This document shows positions 25,324 through 33,642 of a DNA stretch of 64,000 nucleotides, piece after piece. Every line of letters starts with the position of its first letter. The stretch's first letter is position 1. Source of the stretch: Acidobacteriaceae bacterium. Its GTDB lineage: Bacteria > Acidobacteriota > Terriglobia > Terriglobales > Acidobacteriaceae. The notes beneath the pieces are model-generated. The model worked only from the letters and a program-made list of their open reading frames with translations. It had not been told where the DNA came from and searched no databases. Made by a program: the position numbers and the translations under genes. The DNA is taken from positions 32,134-96,133 of the forward strand of contig JAOAPC010000012.1 of NCBI GenBank assembly GCA_025462735.1. The letters run 5' to 3'.

Positions 25324-25899
25324 ATGACATCACCTGCCAAGAAAATTGTCCGTTGCGATTGGGCGAAGAATGATCTTGCCATTCAGTATCACGATCGCGA
25401 ATGGGGAGTGCCGTGCCATGACGACCGCGTGCTCTTCGAGTTTCTGGTGCTCGAAGGCGCGCAGGCTGGCCTGAGCTGGGAGACGATCCTGAAGAAGCGA
25501 GAAAACTATCGCGCAGCTTTCGACGGCTTCGACGTTCAGAAAATTGCGCACTACAACCAGCGGCGGCTGGATTCGCTGATGCGAAATGAGGGTATAGTTC
25601 GCAATCGGCTGAAGATTGTGTCGGTGGTAAAGAACGCAAAAGCGTTCTTGGAAGTGCAGACGGAATTCGGCTCGTTCAATCGATATATTTGGCAGTTCGT
25701 CGGCGGCAAACCTCGTAGGAATGGCTGGAAGAGTTTGAGTCAACTTCCGAGCCAAACGGCCGAATCAGATGCGATGAGTAAGGATTTAAAGAAGCGGGGC
25801 TTTACTTTCGTGGGTTCAACGATTTGCTATGCCTTCATGCAGGCGGTGGGCATGGTCAACGATCACATGGTAACCTGCTTCCGGTACGGGAAGGCGTAG
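25324..25899 (+). CDS. tag: DNA-3-methyladenine glycosylase I
   Basis: A 191-residue base-excision repair enzyme removing 3-methyladenine from alkylated DNA. The family opening VRCDWAKNDLAIQYHDREWGVP is present (zinc-binding Cys and first His), as are FEFLVLEGAQAGLSWETILKKRENY and the C-terminal GFTFVGSTICYAFMQAVGMVNDHMVTCFR with the H and C zinc ligands. Length agrees with E. coli Tag (187). It stands alone and is divergent from the YdjC-like gene. Confidence 0.95.
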   Translation: MTSPAKKIVRCDWAKNDLAIQYHDREWGVPCHDDRVLFEFLVLEGAQAGLSWETILKKRENYRAAFDGFDVQKIAHYNQRRLDSLMRNEGIVRNRLKIVSVVKNAKAFLEVQTEFGSFNRYIWQFVGGKPRRNGWKSLSQLPSQTAESDAMSKDLKKRGFTFVGSTICYAFMQAVGMVNDHMVTCFRYGKA

Positions 25900-25920
25900 G
25901 TTGTCGCCTAACGGCTTGGA

Positions 25921-26769
25921 CTACTGTTTGGACGCGACAATAGTCTGTCGGAGAAGAAGGTTGGCAGCGTCCGACAGGGTTAGATCGTCCGGCACACGCT
26001 CAAAGTTACTGTGAAGTTCTTTCTGCTGGACGGTGATGCTCTTGAACAATAGCGCTTTCCCCCGCATGTCCACGGTCATCTCGGTGAGCTCCCAATCTTC
26101 CGGTGCCAGCTCGGCCCGCTTCACCGTAAACTGGCCGCCCTTTTCCAGATGCCCTAAGAATCCACCAGCGAATTTAACCTCATTCATGAGCTGGCCATTG
26201 ATGCTGACCAAGCGTTTCTGTCTGGCGTCCACCCACATCTCTCCCGCCATTTGCTGTAGAACCTTTCCTTCGCGAGATGGAGGCCGGAACTGGTGATTGG
26301 GTTTGAAGACGACTTTGGCTAAGTTCCCACTTTCGCCTGCGTACTGGAAGACAAATGCGTCCGGAATCATCTGCATAAAGGCGGCACACTGTGCCGCATC
26401 TTTCCGGCGGGTTTCTTCTGCCTTCCGCTGCTCCTCTGGGCTATGAGAAAACCGCAGGATGCGTCCGGTCTCACTATTCGCTTGTGCGTCGGTCAAAGGT
26501 TTACCCGCGCTCGACAACAACCGGTCGAGAGATCCTGATTTGGTTTCGACGACTTCTCTGGTTTCCTGCTTACCATCCGATTCCTTGTCCACTCGGTACT
26601 TCCAGCGAATGTTTGAGCTTTTCGACGGGTGCAGCTCATTGTAGATAACGGATTTGACCATCTCGGCAGGGGAGATCTCGGTCGTTGATTGCGACTCGGC
26701 CAGCCCGATACACGGGGCCAGAAATAGGGTGACACCGGCGATCAACATTCGTGCTTGAGGTGTGGTCAC
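25921..26769 (-). CDS. Secreted protein, unknown function
   Basis: A 282-residue protein with a signal peptide (MLIAGVTLFLAPCIGLAESQ, cleaved after GLA). The mature part mixes charged helices (SPEEQRKAEETRRKDAAQ) with beta strands such as KVVFKPNHQFRPPSREGKVLQQMAGEMWVDARQKRLVSINGQL, and ends in IVASKQ. The strand pattern (GEMWVDARQKRLVSINGQL) is reminiscent of LolA/outer-membrane-lipoprotein sorting folds, but this is only a resemblance. Proteins of this general type are frequent in Acidobacteria. It converges with tag. Confidence 0.7.
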   Translation of the reverse strand: MTTPQARMLIAGVTLFLAPCIGLAESQSTTEISPAEMVKSVIYNELHPSKSSNIRWKYRVDKESDGKQETREVVETKSGSLDRLLSSAGKPLTDAQANSETGRILRFSHSPEEQRKAEETRRKDAAQCAAFMQMIPDAFVFQYAGESGNLAKVVFKPNHQFRPPSREGKVLQQMAGEMWVDARQKRLVSINGQLMNEVKFAGGFLGHLEKGGQFTVKRAELAPEDWELTEMTVDMRGKALLFKSITVQQKELHSNFERVPDDLTLSDAANLLLRQTIVASKQ

Positions 26770-26842
26770 GAGCTGGCTCCTAGAACAACTCTGAGACTAG
26801 GGAACCCAAGCTGGGCGTGACAATCAGGAGGATGGGGTAGCA

Positions 26843-27007
26843 ATGGAAAGGAAATCCCTGATTACGAGGAGAGCTGGGGTGAGCACGCCAGAGGTGGAAC
26901 TGCAGAAAGCCTTAGAAAAGAACCGAAATCCTTATATGTGGTACAACCCGGTGAGCGTGGGATCCGCGTGGGCTCGGTCATTAATCGTGGATTTGGCGGC
27001 TTCTTAA
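26843..27007 (+). CDS. Candidate 54-residue small protein
   Basis: In the 362-bp gap between two divergent genes, an ATG at 26843 opens a 54-codon frame ending in TAA at 27005-27007. AGGAGG lies 11 nt before the ATG. The product starts MERKSLITRRAGVS and contains PEVELQKALEKNRNPY, WYNPVSVGSAWARSLIVDLA. Its composition is protein-like (a helix followed by an aromatic segment). No family was recognised and no neighbour suggests a role. It may be a relic of a longer gene. Confidence is limited by the short length. Confidence 0.35.
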   Translation: MERKSLITRRAGVSTPEVELQKALEKNRNPYMWYNPVSVGSAWARSLIVDLAAS

Positions 27008-27131
27008 AACGAACCAGGCTCTTAGGAGATATACGGTTAATTCCCGCGCCAGTAGCGGCTTTTGACAATTCAAAATGACAACTCTGCCCTGAGGTGGGCA
27101 TCTACTCTTCTGCTAGTAGGAGAGCACCACA

Positions 27132-28070
27132 ATGAATCGTCTAATGCTCGCAATCGTATTCTCTTTACCGTCAACCTTATTAGCCCAAACCTTTACTTAT
27201 GCGCCGATTAATGTGCCCGGTGCTGTTGCAACGGAAGCGCGGGGGATCAACAGCAGCGGTGAGGTCGTGGGCTTCTATTACACAACCAATTCCTGCACAG
27301 AACCGACGGGAGAAGTTCAATTCCCGAACTGCATCGTTCAAGGCTTCAAAATGGTCAACGGAACAATCACTAAGCTCATGGTTCCAAATTCAATCAGCAC
27401 CGCAATCATGGGTGTGAACGACTACGGCGATCTTGTGGGCTTCACCCGACTGAAGGATGGGAGCGCCCACGCATTTCTCTGGTTGCATACGAATGTCGTG
27501 AAGCTAATCAATGCTGCGGGTGCCGGGGACAATTCTGACGAGCACACCGTCGCATTCGGGGTAAATAAGGCCCTCACTGTTGTTGGGGGACTCTGGTTTT
27601 TTAGTGATTCACAGGGCAGCGGTGGTTGGGTCTGGCAAAACGGAACCTTCAGCACTATGAACCCCGGCGACACGGTTTCAGGCACTTGCTGCTGGTCAGT
27701 AAACGGAATCTCCAACAATGGCTTTCTCAGCGGGACAAATTTCTACCACGACTTCGTTAGCGCCTGGTTCAAAAGTGCAACCGATGAGGATTTTTATCCC
27801 GTGACAAGAGATACAAATGGCACGGCCGTAAACTCGAATTCAGATGTCATTGGCTACTTCTCGACCGGGAAGGGCTGGTTTGCCAAGCGTATCGAATCCA
27901 ACGAAGGCACGAATGACGCGACGGAACACAAGCCCGCATTCATCTCGGTTGCTTACCCTAATGCTAAGAGCACCTATCCCATGGGACTGAATGATGTGCG
28001 GTGGATAGCCGGGGTTTACACCGATTCCAGTGGTGTCATGCACGGCTTCATCGCCAAGCCTAACTTCTAG
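27132..28070 (+). CDS. Secreted HAF-repeat protein
   Basis: A 312-residue exported protein (signal peptide MNRLMLAIVFSLPSTLLAQ). It is built from repeated beta units of the HAF type: ARGINSSGEVVGFYY, MGVNDYGDLVGFTRLKDGSAHAFLW, AFGVNKALTVVGGLWF, VNGISNNGFLSG and MGLNDVRWIAGVYTDSSGVMHGFI. Each unit has the G-[IV]-N-x2-G-x-[IV]-V/A-G pattern, suggesting a beta-propeller. Such proteins are abundant in soil Acidobacteria; the function is unknown, possibly extracellular. AGGAG precedes the ATG and a terminator follows the stop. Confidence 0.85.
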   Translation: MNRLMLAIVFSLPSTLLAQTFTYAPINVPGAVATEARGINSSGEVVGFYYTTNSCTEPTGEVQFPNCIVQGFKMVNGTITKLMVPNSISTAIMGVNDYGDLVGFTRLKDGSAHAFLWLHTNVVKLINAAGAGDNSDEHTVAFGVNKALTVVGGLWFFSDSQGSGGWVWQNGTFSTMNPGDTVSGTCCWSVNGISNNGFLSGTNFYHDFVSAWFKSATDEDFYPVTRDTNGTAVNSNSDVIGYFSTGKGWFAKRIESNEGTNDATEHKPAFISVAYPNAKSTYPMGLNDVRWIAGVYTDSSGVMHGFIAKPNF

Positions 28071-28096
28071 TTCGCCTTTGTTGCTCGAGCCGGAGC

Positions 28097-28129
28097 CGGA
28101 CGATTTGCTTGCAGATCGTCCGTTTTTTT
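28097..28129 (+). terminator. Intrinsic terminator after the HAF-repeat gene
   Basis: CGGACGAT (28097-28104) pairs with ATCGTCCG (28115-28122) around a 10-nt loop and is followed by seven T (28123-28129). Confidence 0.92.
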
Positions 28130-28315
28130 ATTTGTTCACCGAGCAGTTTTCGATTCCAGAGCTTTACCTGTCAGAAACCCCGGTGCGTCCCGACCTAGAC
28201 AACTCTTTACTTCTCTTTACGCGAATTTTGCGCCGAGGAAGCGTCTCAAGGACAAGAGCACAAGCACGAAAAGGATTGATCTCGTGCGGTGCAATTTCTA
28301 AATAGGAAGGTCCTT

Positions 28316-28546
28316 ATGCAGACAACTGAGTTCAAGCCATGGGAAGAACTGTACGTGGCGGCGGTGCTGGAGAATGATCCCGCAAAGGCCGTTGATCGAA
28401 TCAACACTGCGCAGGATGCACTTCGCGAGCGGTGGCATGCATTAAGCCAAGTGCCCCTTGCGCGCAATCGAGAGAGGCAGCGGGTTGAGGACGCCATCCG
28501 AACCCTAAACGTGATACGACTTAACGAACTCGATGCTTCGGTTTAG
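28316..28546 (+). CDS. Small protein, unknown (76 residues)
   Basis: The ATG at 28316 is preceded by AGGAAGG and gives a 76-residue protein; an upstream start (28289) is less likely. The sequence (MQTTEFKPWEELYVAAVLEN ... RINTAQDALRERWHALSQVP ... RQRVEDAIRTLNVIRLNEL) is helical and charged, with an amphipathic pattern. No family was recognised, though it looks like a conserved small cytosolic protein. A hairpin follows 9 bp after the stop. Confidence 0.65.
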   Translation: MQTTEFKPWEELYVAAVLENDPAKAVDRINTAQDALRERWHALSQVPLARNRERQRVEDAIRTLNVIRLNELDASV

Positions 28547-28554
28547 GTTGCGAT

Positions 28555-28587
28555 GGAGCTGGCATTTGCATAGCGCGGGCCAGCTCC
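28555..28587. terminator. Hairpin between the 76-residue ORF and the hxlR-type gene
   Basis: GGAGCTGGC (28555-28563) pairs perfectly with GCCAGCTCC (28579-28587). There is no good U run on either side, so it may be a weak or bidirectional terminator between convergent genes. Confidence 0.45.
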
Positions 28588-28623
28588 CGTGTTTAACCTT
28601 CGACGCTAGCCGTTCCGAACAAA

Positions 28624-29025
28624 TTATTCGTGCGTTCCCACCGGCGTTACACGCGCCTTAGCGTGTGTGGAGTCGTATTTACCACGGGCTTCCTGAATTT
28701 TCTCGCGGTTCTGGCCGGCCCACTTCGCGAGACCTTGAATCGGCTGCAGCAGCGTACGTCCGAGATTTGTGAGTTGGTACTCCACCCGCGGTGGGATAGT
28801 GGGGTAGACGGTCCGCGTGATCATACCATCGCGTTCCAAACCCTTCAGAGTAAGCGTGAGCATGCGCTGCGATACGCCCTCGATCATCCGGCGCAACTCA
28901 CTAAATCGTCTTGGACCTTCTCCGAGCATAGCTATGACCAGGACGCTCCACTTGTCCCCCACACGGTTCAAGACTTCGCGAATTGCGGGGCATTCAGCGG
29001 GAACATGCTTGTGACTCGGTGACAT
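28624..29025 (-). CDS. HxlR-family transcriptional regulator
   Basis: A 133-residue winged-helix regulator. The family pattern is clear: CPAIREVLNRVGDKWSVLVIAML (with the N-terminal Cys), GPRRFSELRRMIEGVSQRMLTLTLKGLERDGMITRTVYPTIPPRVEYQLTNLG. HxlR/YodB-type proteins often sense quinones, aldehydes or electrophiles through the conserved Cys. It is divergent from a RutE-like reductase, and the shared 81-bp region contains an inverted repeat, so it probably represses that gene and itself. Confidence 0.93.
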   Translation of the reverse strand: MSPSHKHVPAECPAIREVLNRVGDKWSVLVIAMLGEGPRRFSELRRMIEGVSQRMLTLTLKGLERDGMITRTVYPTIPPRVEYQLTNLGRTLLQPIQGLAKWAGQNREKIQEARGKYDSTHAKARVTPVGTHE

Positions 29026-29037
29026 GAATGTGCCTTC

Positions 29038-29090
29038 TTGTATGCGTGCTGCTTCCTATTATACTGTTAGTAACAAATAAGTACCAACAG
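29038..29090 (+). promoter_or_regulatory. Promoter of the RutE-like gene with overlapping HxlR-type operator
   Basis: TTGTAT (29038-29043) and TATACT (29060-29065) are separated by 16 bp and form a sigma-70-type promoter facing the reductase gene. An inverted repeat, CTGTTAGTAA (29064-29073) and GTACCAACAG (29081-29090; its complement reads CTGTTGGTAC), starts at the -10 box and covers the likely start site. It is well placed for repression by the divergent HxlR-type protein. Confidence 0.6.
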
Positions 29091-29106
29091 ACAAGAGGGA
29101 ACCACC

Positions 29107-29727
29107 ATGAATTCAATTCTAACTGAAAGTATTCCGACTACAAACCGCTTGAACGATGATGCATTAGACCTGATCTTCCGGAATGCACGCACCCACGGTG
29201 CATGGCTTCCCAAACCAGTGCCAATCGAAATCTTGCGGGAAGCTTATGAGGTCGCGCGAATGGGGCCCACGAGCGCGAATGCTTCGCCGGCACGCTTCGT
29301 GTTTCTGACCACTCCGGAGGCAAAGGAGCGGCTGAAACCAACCCTGGCTCCGCTCAATGTCGAGAAGACTATGGCGGCGCCGGTGACTGTGATCGTAGCC
29401 TGGGACACAGAGTTTTACGAGAAGCTGCCGAAGTTGGTTCCACATCGCGACGCGCGTTCTTACTTTGTGGGCAACGAAAAGCTCACCGAGGAAACTGGCT
29501 TCCGCAACAGTTCTCTACAGGGCGCGTACTTCATCATTGCAGCTAGAGCCTTGGGCCTCGATTGTGGACCTATGTCGGGCTTCGACCCGGGCAAATTAAA
29601 TGCTGAGTTCTTTCCTGACGGCAAGTGGAAGGCGAATTTTATTTGCAACTTGGGATACGGCGACACCAGTAAGCTCTACCCGCGCAATCCTCGACTGGAG
29701 TTTGAGGAAGCGGCTCGGGTGATTTAA
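29107..29727 (+). CDS. rutE: Nitroreductase-family protein, RutE/HadB-like (malonic semialdehyde reductase)
   Basis: A 206-residue FMN-dependent reductase of the NfnB superfamily. The RutE subgroup pattern is seen in [57 protein letters not shown] and in [27 protein letters not shown], quoted here only in outline. RutE reduces malonic semialdehyde to 3-hydroxypropionate in pyrimidine degradation, but no other rut gene is near. With a divergent HxlR regulator, a role in detoxifying an electrophile or quinone is also possible. AGAGGG precedes the ATG. Confidence 0.85.
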   Translation: MNSILTESIPTTNRLNDDALDLIFRNARTHGAWLPKPVPIEILREAYEVARMGPTSANASPARFVFLTTPEAKERLKPTLAPLNVEKTMAAPVTVIVAWDTEFYEKLPKLVPHRDARSYFVGNEKLTEETGFRNSSLQGAYFIIAARALGLDCGPMSGFDPGKLNAEFFPDGKWKANFICNLGYGDTSKLYPRNPRLEFEEAARVI

Positions 29728-29821
29728 GGACGGCGACTAAGATCCGCCCTGCTGGCAATACGTTGCGTTAAGAAACTTAGGTCACATTGCGAGCCCTTAG
29801 TCCTCTCGGTATGCTTTTGTC

Positions 29822-30487
29822 ATGAGAGCGCTCATGCGGCGAGGCTTTAAGAGGTCTTGGTGTGCCAGTTTCGTAGTTCTGCTTCTATTGAGCTTGAGTT
29901 CTGCCCAAAGTCAGGGGCCATCTTCCTCGTCCTCGTCGCCTTCCCAAGCCGTATCTGGGTCCGAAGATTCCCTGGCGGCAGTTGTCAGGCGCGCCAAGGT
30001 TCAGAAAGATGGCCACTCCAAGAAAGTCATCACCGACGATGATCTCCAATCAGGCCTGGGTCCGCTACCCCGCCTGAAAACGGATGAGGCGGAAAACGGC
30101 GAAGATGTAATTGCTGCCATCGCCAAATACAAACAGTCCCATTCTCCCGAACAGACCGAAACGGTGGTTCGTCGTTGGTACAACGAATACGACACTGAGC
30201 TCGCCGCTGCGATCAAGAATAATTTAGAAACCAAAGAGGTCCGCGGGGCCAGCGTCAATAATGCTTATGAGGTGTGCCAAAACGAGCAGGATTATAGCGA
30301 ATGCCGGAGAAGGCAAGTCGCCGAAGCTAAAGGCGCTCGTTACGATCAGGCGGACATCGCTCGCACCGGCCAGTGGATAGTGCGACTTCAACATTCACTC
30401 TCGAACGTCCGCAATCGATTACTGCAGATGGGGTTTCGGTACGACTGGTTCAAAGTCCGGACTACAAACAACATCGATCGCTTCTGA
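29822..30487 (+). CDS. Secreted protein, unknown function (221 residues)
   Basis: An exported protein: basic N-terminus followed by WCASFVVLLLLSLSSAQSQ. A Ser-rich run (about 33-45) follows; it is probably a flexible linker. The remainder is largely helical and charged, with a pair of Cys (VCQNEQDYSECRRRQ) that could form a disulfide. The segment VITDDDL is common in acidobacterial exported proteins of unknown function. Its C-terminus converges with the DUF2911 gene (32-bp gap). Confidence 0.65.
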   Translation: MRALMRRGFKRSWCASFVVLLLLSLSSAQSQGPSSSSSSPSQAVSGSEDSLAAVVRRAKVQKDGHSKKVITDDDLQSGLGPLPRLKTDEAENGEDVIAAIAKYKQSHSPEQTETVVRRWYNEYDTELAAAIKNNLETKEVRGASVNNAYEVCQNEQDYSECRRRQVAEAKGARYDQADIARTGQWIVRLQHSLSNVRNRLLQMGFRYDWFKVRTTNNIDRF

Positions 30488-30519
30488 TGTTGCGGGTAGA
30501 GTGGGCCACTCCTGGGTTG

Positions 30520-31587
30520 CTACTGGTTTATATCCTGCTTGGCTTGAAGCTGTCTTACCAGCCCATCCAGATAGCTCTTCTGATTGTCCGGAGCCTTTGC
30601 CAGCGCGACCTTCATTTCTTTTGCCGCGTCGTCAAAGTTGCCTTGTGAGCAGTACATGCGCGCCAGGCCGGTATGGACAAACCACTGGTCGGGATGTTTC
30701 TTCGCGTTCTCACGATAGATCACAAAGGCTTCTTCGCTCCGCTTTTCGCCCTGCAACTGGCGAGCGAACAAGTGGGTTTGCAGCGGGTTGGCAAGCTCCA
30801 GCGCCTTCTTCTCCGCGGTTGCGGCATCGTCTTTGCGATTGAGCGCCGTCATGACCTTCGACTTCGTCATCTCGTTGTCGTAACGGTCTTCGTTTTCGAT
30901 GGATTCATTTGCATATTTCAGCGCTTCGTTCAACGCAATCTTTTCCGCGAGGAGATAATTGGCCGCGTCATCCCAGCTCATCCATGTATATTGCGAAAGA
31001 TTACGGAGCTGCTTCTTCAGGCTTGCCTGCACCACGTCGTGTAAGTCCACGGAGACTTTAAACGGGACTGCGACCTTCTCCCACTCCAGTTCCACCACCG
31101 CCGAGTCTGATTGCAACTGGTCGAAGTCGTAGGTGAGGGCGTCATGCATGTCCGCCGCCTTGGGCTTCACGTTCACGCGCAGCGCATCTTCCGCCTGGTC
31201 GTAGGTGAACGATCCCCATGAGGTCGAATTCTTCGAGAGAATAATTGTCCATTCCTCAGCGTTCGGAATCATGTGCAGCCCGTACGATCCCTTGTCGAGC
31301 GGCTTGCCCTCGATCATGACTGGATCGCTAAAAGTGATCGTAGTGTTTTCATTCGCGCCGGCGCGCCAAACCTTACCGTACGGGACCAGGCCGTCCCAGA
31401 TCTTGCGATTCTTCACCAGCGGCCGGTGATAGTTGATGGTGATGTTGGTAATGCCAATTCTTTGTGCGATCTCAGCCCGCTGGCTCTGGTCGGGCAGATC
31501 GAGTACGAACGATTGCGCCGCACTTGCGGCAGACATGGCTGTAATCAGCAGGCAAAAACAGAATCCTCGCAAAGTAGTCCTGAGCAT
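30520..31587 (-). CDS. Secreted DUF2911 protein with TPR region
   Basis: A 355-residue protein. The start is set at ATG 31587, which has AGGAGGC 6 nt upstream; an earlier ATG (31605) lacks one. The signal peptide ends SAASAAQ. The DUF2911 domain (about 20-180) shows ITNITINYHRPLVKNRKIWDGLVPYGKVWRAGANENT and GSYGLHMIPNAEEWTIILSK. The C-terminal third contains TPR-like helices (LAEKIALNEALKYANESIE, HPDQWFVHTGLARMYCSQGNFDDAAKEM). The molecular role of DUF2911 is unknown. Protein-protein interaction at the periplasm or outer membrane is inferred from the TPRs. Confidence 0.85.
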   Translation of the reverse strand: MLRTTLRGFCFCLLITAMSAASAAQSFVLDLPDQSQRAEIAQRIGITNITINYHRPLVKNRKIWDGLVPYGKVWRAGANENTTITFSDPVMIEGKPLDKGSYGLHMIPNAEEWTIILSKNSTSWGSFTYDQAEDALRVNVKPKAADMHDALTYDFDQLQSDSAVVELEWEKVAVPFKVSVDLHDVVQASLKKQLRNLSQYTWMSWDDAANYLLAEKIALNEALKYANESIENEDRYDNEMTKSKVMTALNRKDDAATAEKKALELANPLQTHLFARQLQGEKRSEEAFVIYRENAKKHPDQWFVHTGLARMYCSQGNFDDAAKEMKVALAKAPDNQKSYLDGLVRQLQAKQDINQ

Positions 31588-31816
31588 GAAACGCCTCCTA
31601 TGCAACTCGCAAAATTTTCGAAACGAGCGACAGGCCGCAGGTCACACCGGCCTGGCAACTTAGACGTTAGGGGGGAGCTGGATGTGAGCAGGTTTCTTAC
31701 GATCCGCAGCGTTTCGCAAAGTGGCAGCGTAGCGATGCTTCTGTGGCTGAGGGTGTAGAATGCGTCCGCCTTAGGTTTGAATCGAGAACTGCAAACTGAA
31801 AAAGGAGGAGGATGAC

Positions 31817-32254
31817 ATGCGACGATCACTGTTGATTGTTGGAGTGGTAGCGGCCATGGTGTTCGCCTGGTCCATTGGGCGGGTACAGGGACAGCAAGAT
31901 GAAGGGAAAAAAGTCATTTTTGCTTCAGCCGATCAGGCGAAATTTACTGAAATGGGCAAAGGTTCGTCCATGGCCCCCATCTGGGGAGATGCCAACGAGG
32001 GAGCGCATGGCGTATTCACTAAGTTCGCGCCGGGCTTCGACGCCGGCATGCACACCCATACGAATGACGTGTGGTTAGTCGTCTTGAAGGGCGCTTATTT
32101 GTACAAGGACGACGACGGTGAGAAGCGAGTAGCGGCGGGGGATTTCATACGCGTTCCCGGAGGACACAAGCACTGGAGCGGCGGAGACAAGAAAGAAGGC
32201 GCGCTGTTCTACTCAGAATCGTCCGGCAAATTTGATTTGATCCCAGCAAAGTAG
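31817..32254 (+). CDS. Secreted cupin-domain protein
   Basis: A 145-residue exported protein: signal peptide MRRSLLIVGVVAAMVFAWS to about VQGQ, after a strong AAGGAGGAGG ribosome site. The cupin barrel has the metal-binding H-x-H (GMHTHTNDVWLVVLKGAYLY) and the second motif DFIRVPGGHKHWSGG. This resembles small DUF4437-type cupins. The metal site appears complete, so an enzymatic (dioxygenase or isomerase-like) or binding role is possible. It is divergent from the DUF2911 gene. No partner genes suggest a pathway. Confidence 0.85.
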   Translation: MRRSLLIVGVVAAMVFAWSIGRVQGQQDEGKKVIFASADQAKFTEMGKGSSMAPIWGDANEGAHGVFTKFAPGFDAGMHTHTNDVWLVVLKGAYLYKDDDGEKRVAAGDFIRVPGGHKHWSGGDKKEGALFYSESSGKFDLIPAK

Positions 32255-32810
32255 CGCGCCCAGCTGATACCGAAGATGGGGGACTTGGCCACCCGCCAGC
32301 CCCCGATCCTCTACTAGGAATGCGTCATCCCGAAACTCGGCGCTTTTCAGCCGAGTGAGTCTGCCCTGAGCGACTGACGGCGAAGCCGAAAGGAGTCGAA
32401 CGGGGATATTGCGTGGGGCACCTGGGTCGACTTCCGGGACCATTCACAGAGTTCGGGCCACTACACGCTAGATCCCCTTCGACTGCGCTCAGGGCAGGCT
32501 CTCGCCCCGCTGGTGAAAGCGCGGGGGTTCGGGATGACGCACGTCGGAAATGCACAAATCTCCGACCCGCTGGGTGCCCCATCTTTCGCGTTCTTCGCGA
32601 AAGGTGGGAACCACGGTCGCTTGCACAAGACATCCTCGAAACAAGAGCCCCACTTCTCGCAAAAGAAGCGAGAAAACCTGTCCTGAGCGCAGCCGAAGGA
32701 TGGGGCACCCTCGTGTTTGGAGATTGTAAGAAGTGGGCCATCCGCCCCTACGCAGTTCGTCGCTGAGTTTCAAAACGGGCCGGAGATTGCGATTTTTTCT
32801 GCCTTGATGT
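32255..32810. repeat. Palindrome-rich intergenic region upstream of the RAYT gene
   Basis: This gap of 556 bp holds many short palindromes: CTCGGC...GCCGAG (about 32335-32355), CTTTCGCG-TTCT-TCGCGAAAG (32583-32603) flanked by CCCCAT...GTGGG, and runs such as CTTCGACTGCGCTCAGGGCA and CCTGAGCGCAGCCGAAGGA in opposite orientations. The words recur elsewhere in the window. No protein-coding gene is convincing here. Confidence 0.75.
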
Positions 32811-33341
32811 TTGAGAGCCTTGATTTCGGAGCAAAATGCATGCGTGGCATTCTATCGTCGCAACTTGCCGCACCTGCAGCGCGACTACAAACCTCATTTG
32901 GTCACCTTCGTTACCAAACACCGCCTCGTGCTACCTGATTGGGCTAGACAGATTGTGTTCGATTGCTGCACCCACGATCACAACAACAAATACGACCTAC
33001 GCGTTGTGGTCATCATGCCGGATCATGCGCACATGATTCTGACGCCCCTAACCGATGAAACTCAGCGAATGATTTTCCGGCTTCCAGAAATCATGAAGGC
33101 CATCAAGGGAGCTTCCTCACACGCGATCAATCGTCAGCTGCATTCAAACGGCGCAGTTTGGCAGGAAGAATCATTCGATCACGTGTTGCGGTCGGCTGAG
33201 AGTTTGGACGCGAAGATTGATTACATTTTGCAGAATCCGGTGCGCAAGCGACTGGTGAAGATTGCGAGTGAGTATCCATGGTCGTGGAGCAAGGCCATAG
33301 AAAGACCATTCATGTCTCCTCCTGAATCGATGGACACGTAG
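32811..33341 (+). CDS. REP-associated tyrosine transposase (RAYT; Y1_Tnp, IS200-like)
   Basis: A 176-residue HUH-family protein related to IS200/IS605 TnpA. The HUH motif is MPDHAHMIL (H72, H74), and the likely catalytic Tyr is Y138 in LDAKIDYILQNPVRKRLV, followed by the usual EYPWSWSKA end. The YRRNLPHLQRDYKPHLVTFVTKHR opening and IMKAIKGASSHAIN match the single-copy RAYT group. RAYTs bind and cut REP palindromes in single-stranded DNA and are thought to spread them. Palindrome clusters lie on both sides. The start is uncertain: TTG 32811 or GTG 32844. No terminal inverted repeats of an insertion sequence are seen. Confidence 0.88.
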   Translation: MRALISEQNACVAFYRRNLPHLQRDYKPHLVTFVTKHRLVLPDWARQIVFDCCTHDHNNKYDLRVVVIMPDHAHMILTPLTDETQRMIFRLPEIMKAIKGASSHAINRQLHSNGAVWQEESFDHVLRSAESLDAKIDYILQNPVRKRLVKIASEYPWSWSKAIERPFMSPPESMDT

Positions 33342-33436
33342 GCCCGGACGCCCTCGTCCGGGTGGGCGAGCCTTGCTCGCCAAAATCTTCGCGGAGCAAC
33401 GCTCCGCCGGGCGGGTGAGGGCACCCGCCCCTACGT
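33342..33436. repeat. Cluster of four perfect palindromes after the RAYT gene
   Basis: In order: CCCGGACG-CCCT-CGTCCGGG, GGCGAGC-CTT-GCTCGCC, GCGGAGC-AAC-GCTCCGC, and GGGCGGGTG-AGGG-CACCCGCCC, within 95 bp. They resemble a BIME-like array. The first belongs to the same family as palindromes inside metG (4801-4818), tsaD (42119-42140) and between ssb and phhB. Confidence 0.85.
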
Positions 33437-33548
33437 GAGCAGTCGTGAGATCGGGCATTTAGATGTGTCACATAGCCTTGGAATATCAATATGCCAATCG
33501 TCCAAATTGAACCTCCGCATCCCACGCCTTCCGTTCCGCATCTAAACA

Positions 33549-33577
33549 TTGACAACATCTCACTCAACTCTCATAAT
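33549..33577 (+). promoter_or_regulatory. Sigma-70-type promoter of dnaK
   Basis: A perfect TTGACA (33549-33554), a 17-bp spacer and CATAAT (33572-33577) lie 65 bp before the dnaK ATG. No CIRCE inverted repeat was seen in the leader. A heat-shock-type regulator site could not be recognised. Confidence 0.75.
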
Positions 33578-33642
33578 AAGCCAGATTGCATAACGTGAGT
33601 ACATGATTTCAAAGCACTTATAAGTTCTACAAGGAGAGCATT

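Noticed and set aside
25223..25639. N-terminal extension of the YdjC-like deacetylase frame
   Set aside because: It overlaps the divergent tag gene in antisense and hides a clear signal peptide at ATG 25222.
32413..32766. ORFs upstream of the RAYT gene on both strands
   Set aside because: They are made of palindromic repeats, lack ribosome sites and show no protein-like pattern.
33342..33436. CRISPR-like array
   Set aside because: The four palindromes differ from each other and have no regular spacers; they are REP-type.
33578..33642. CIRCE heat-shock operator before dnaK
   Set aside because: No inverted repeat of the TTAGCACTC type is present in the leader.
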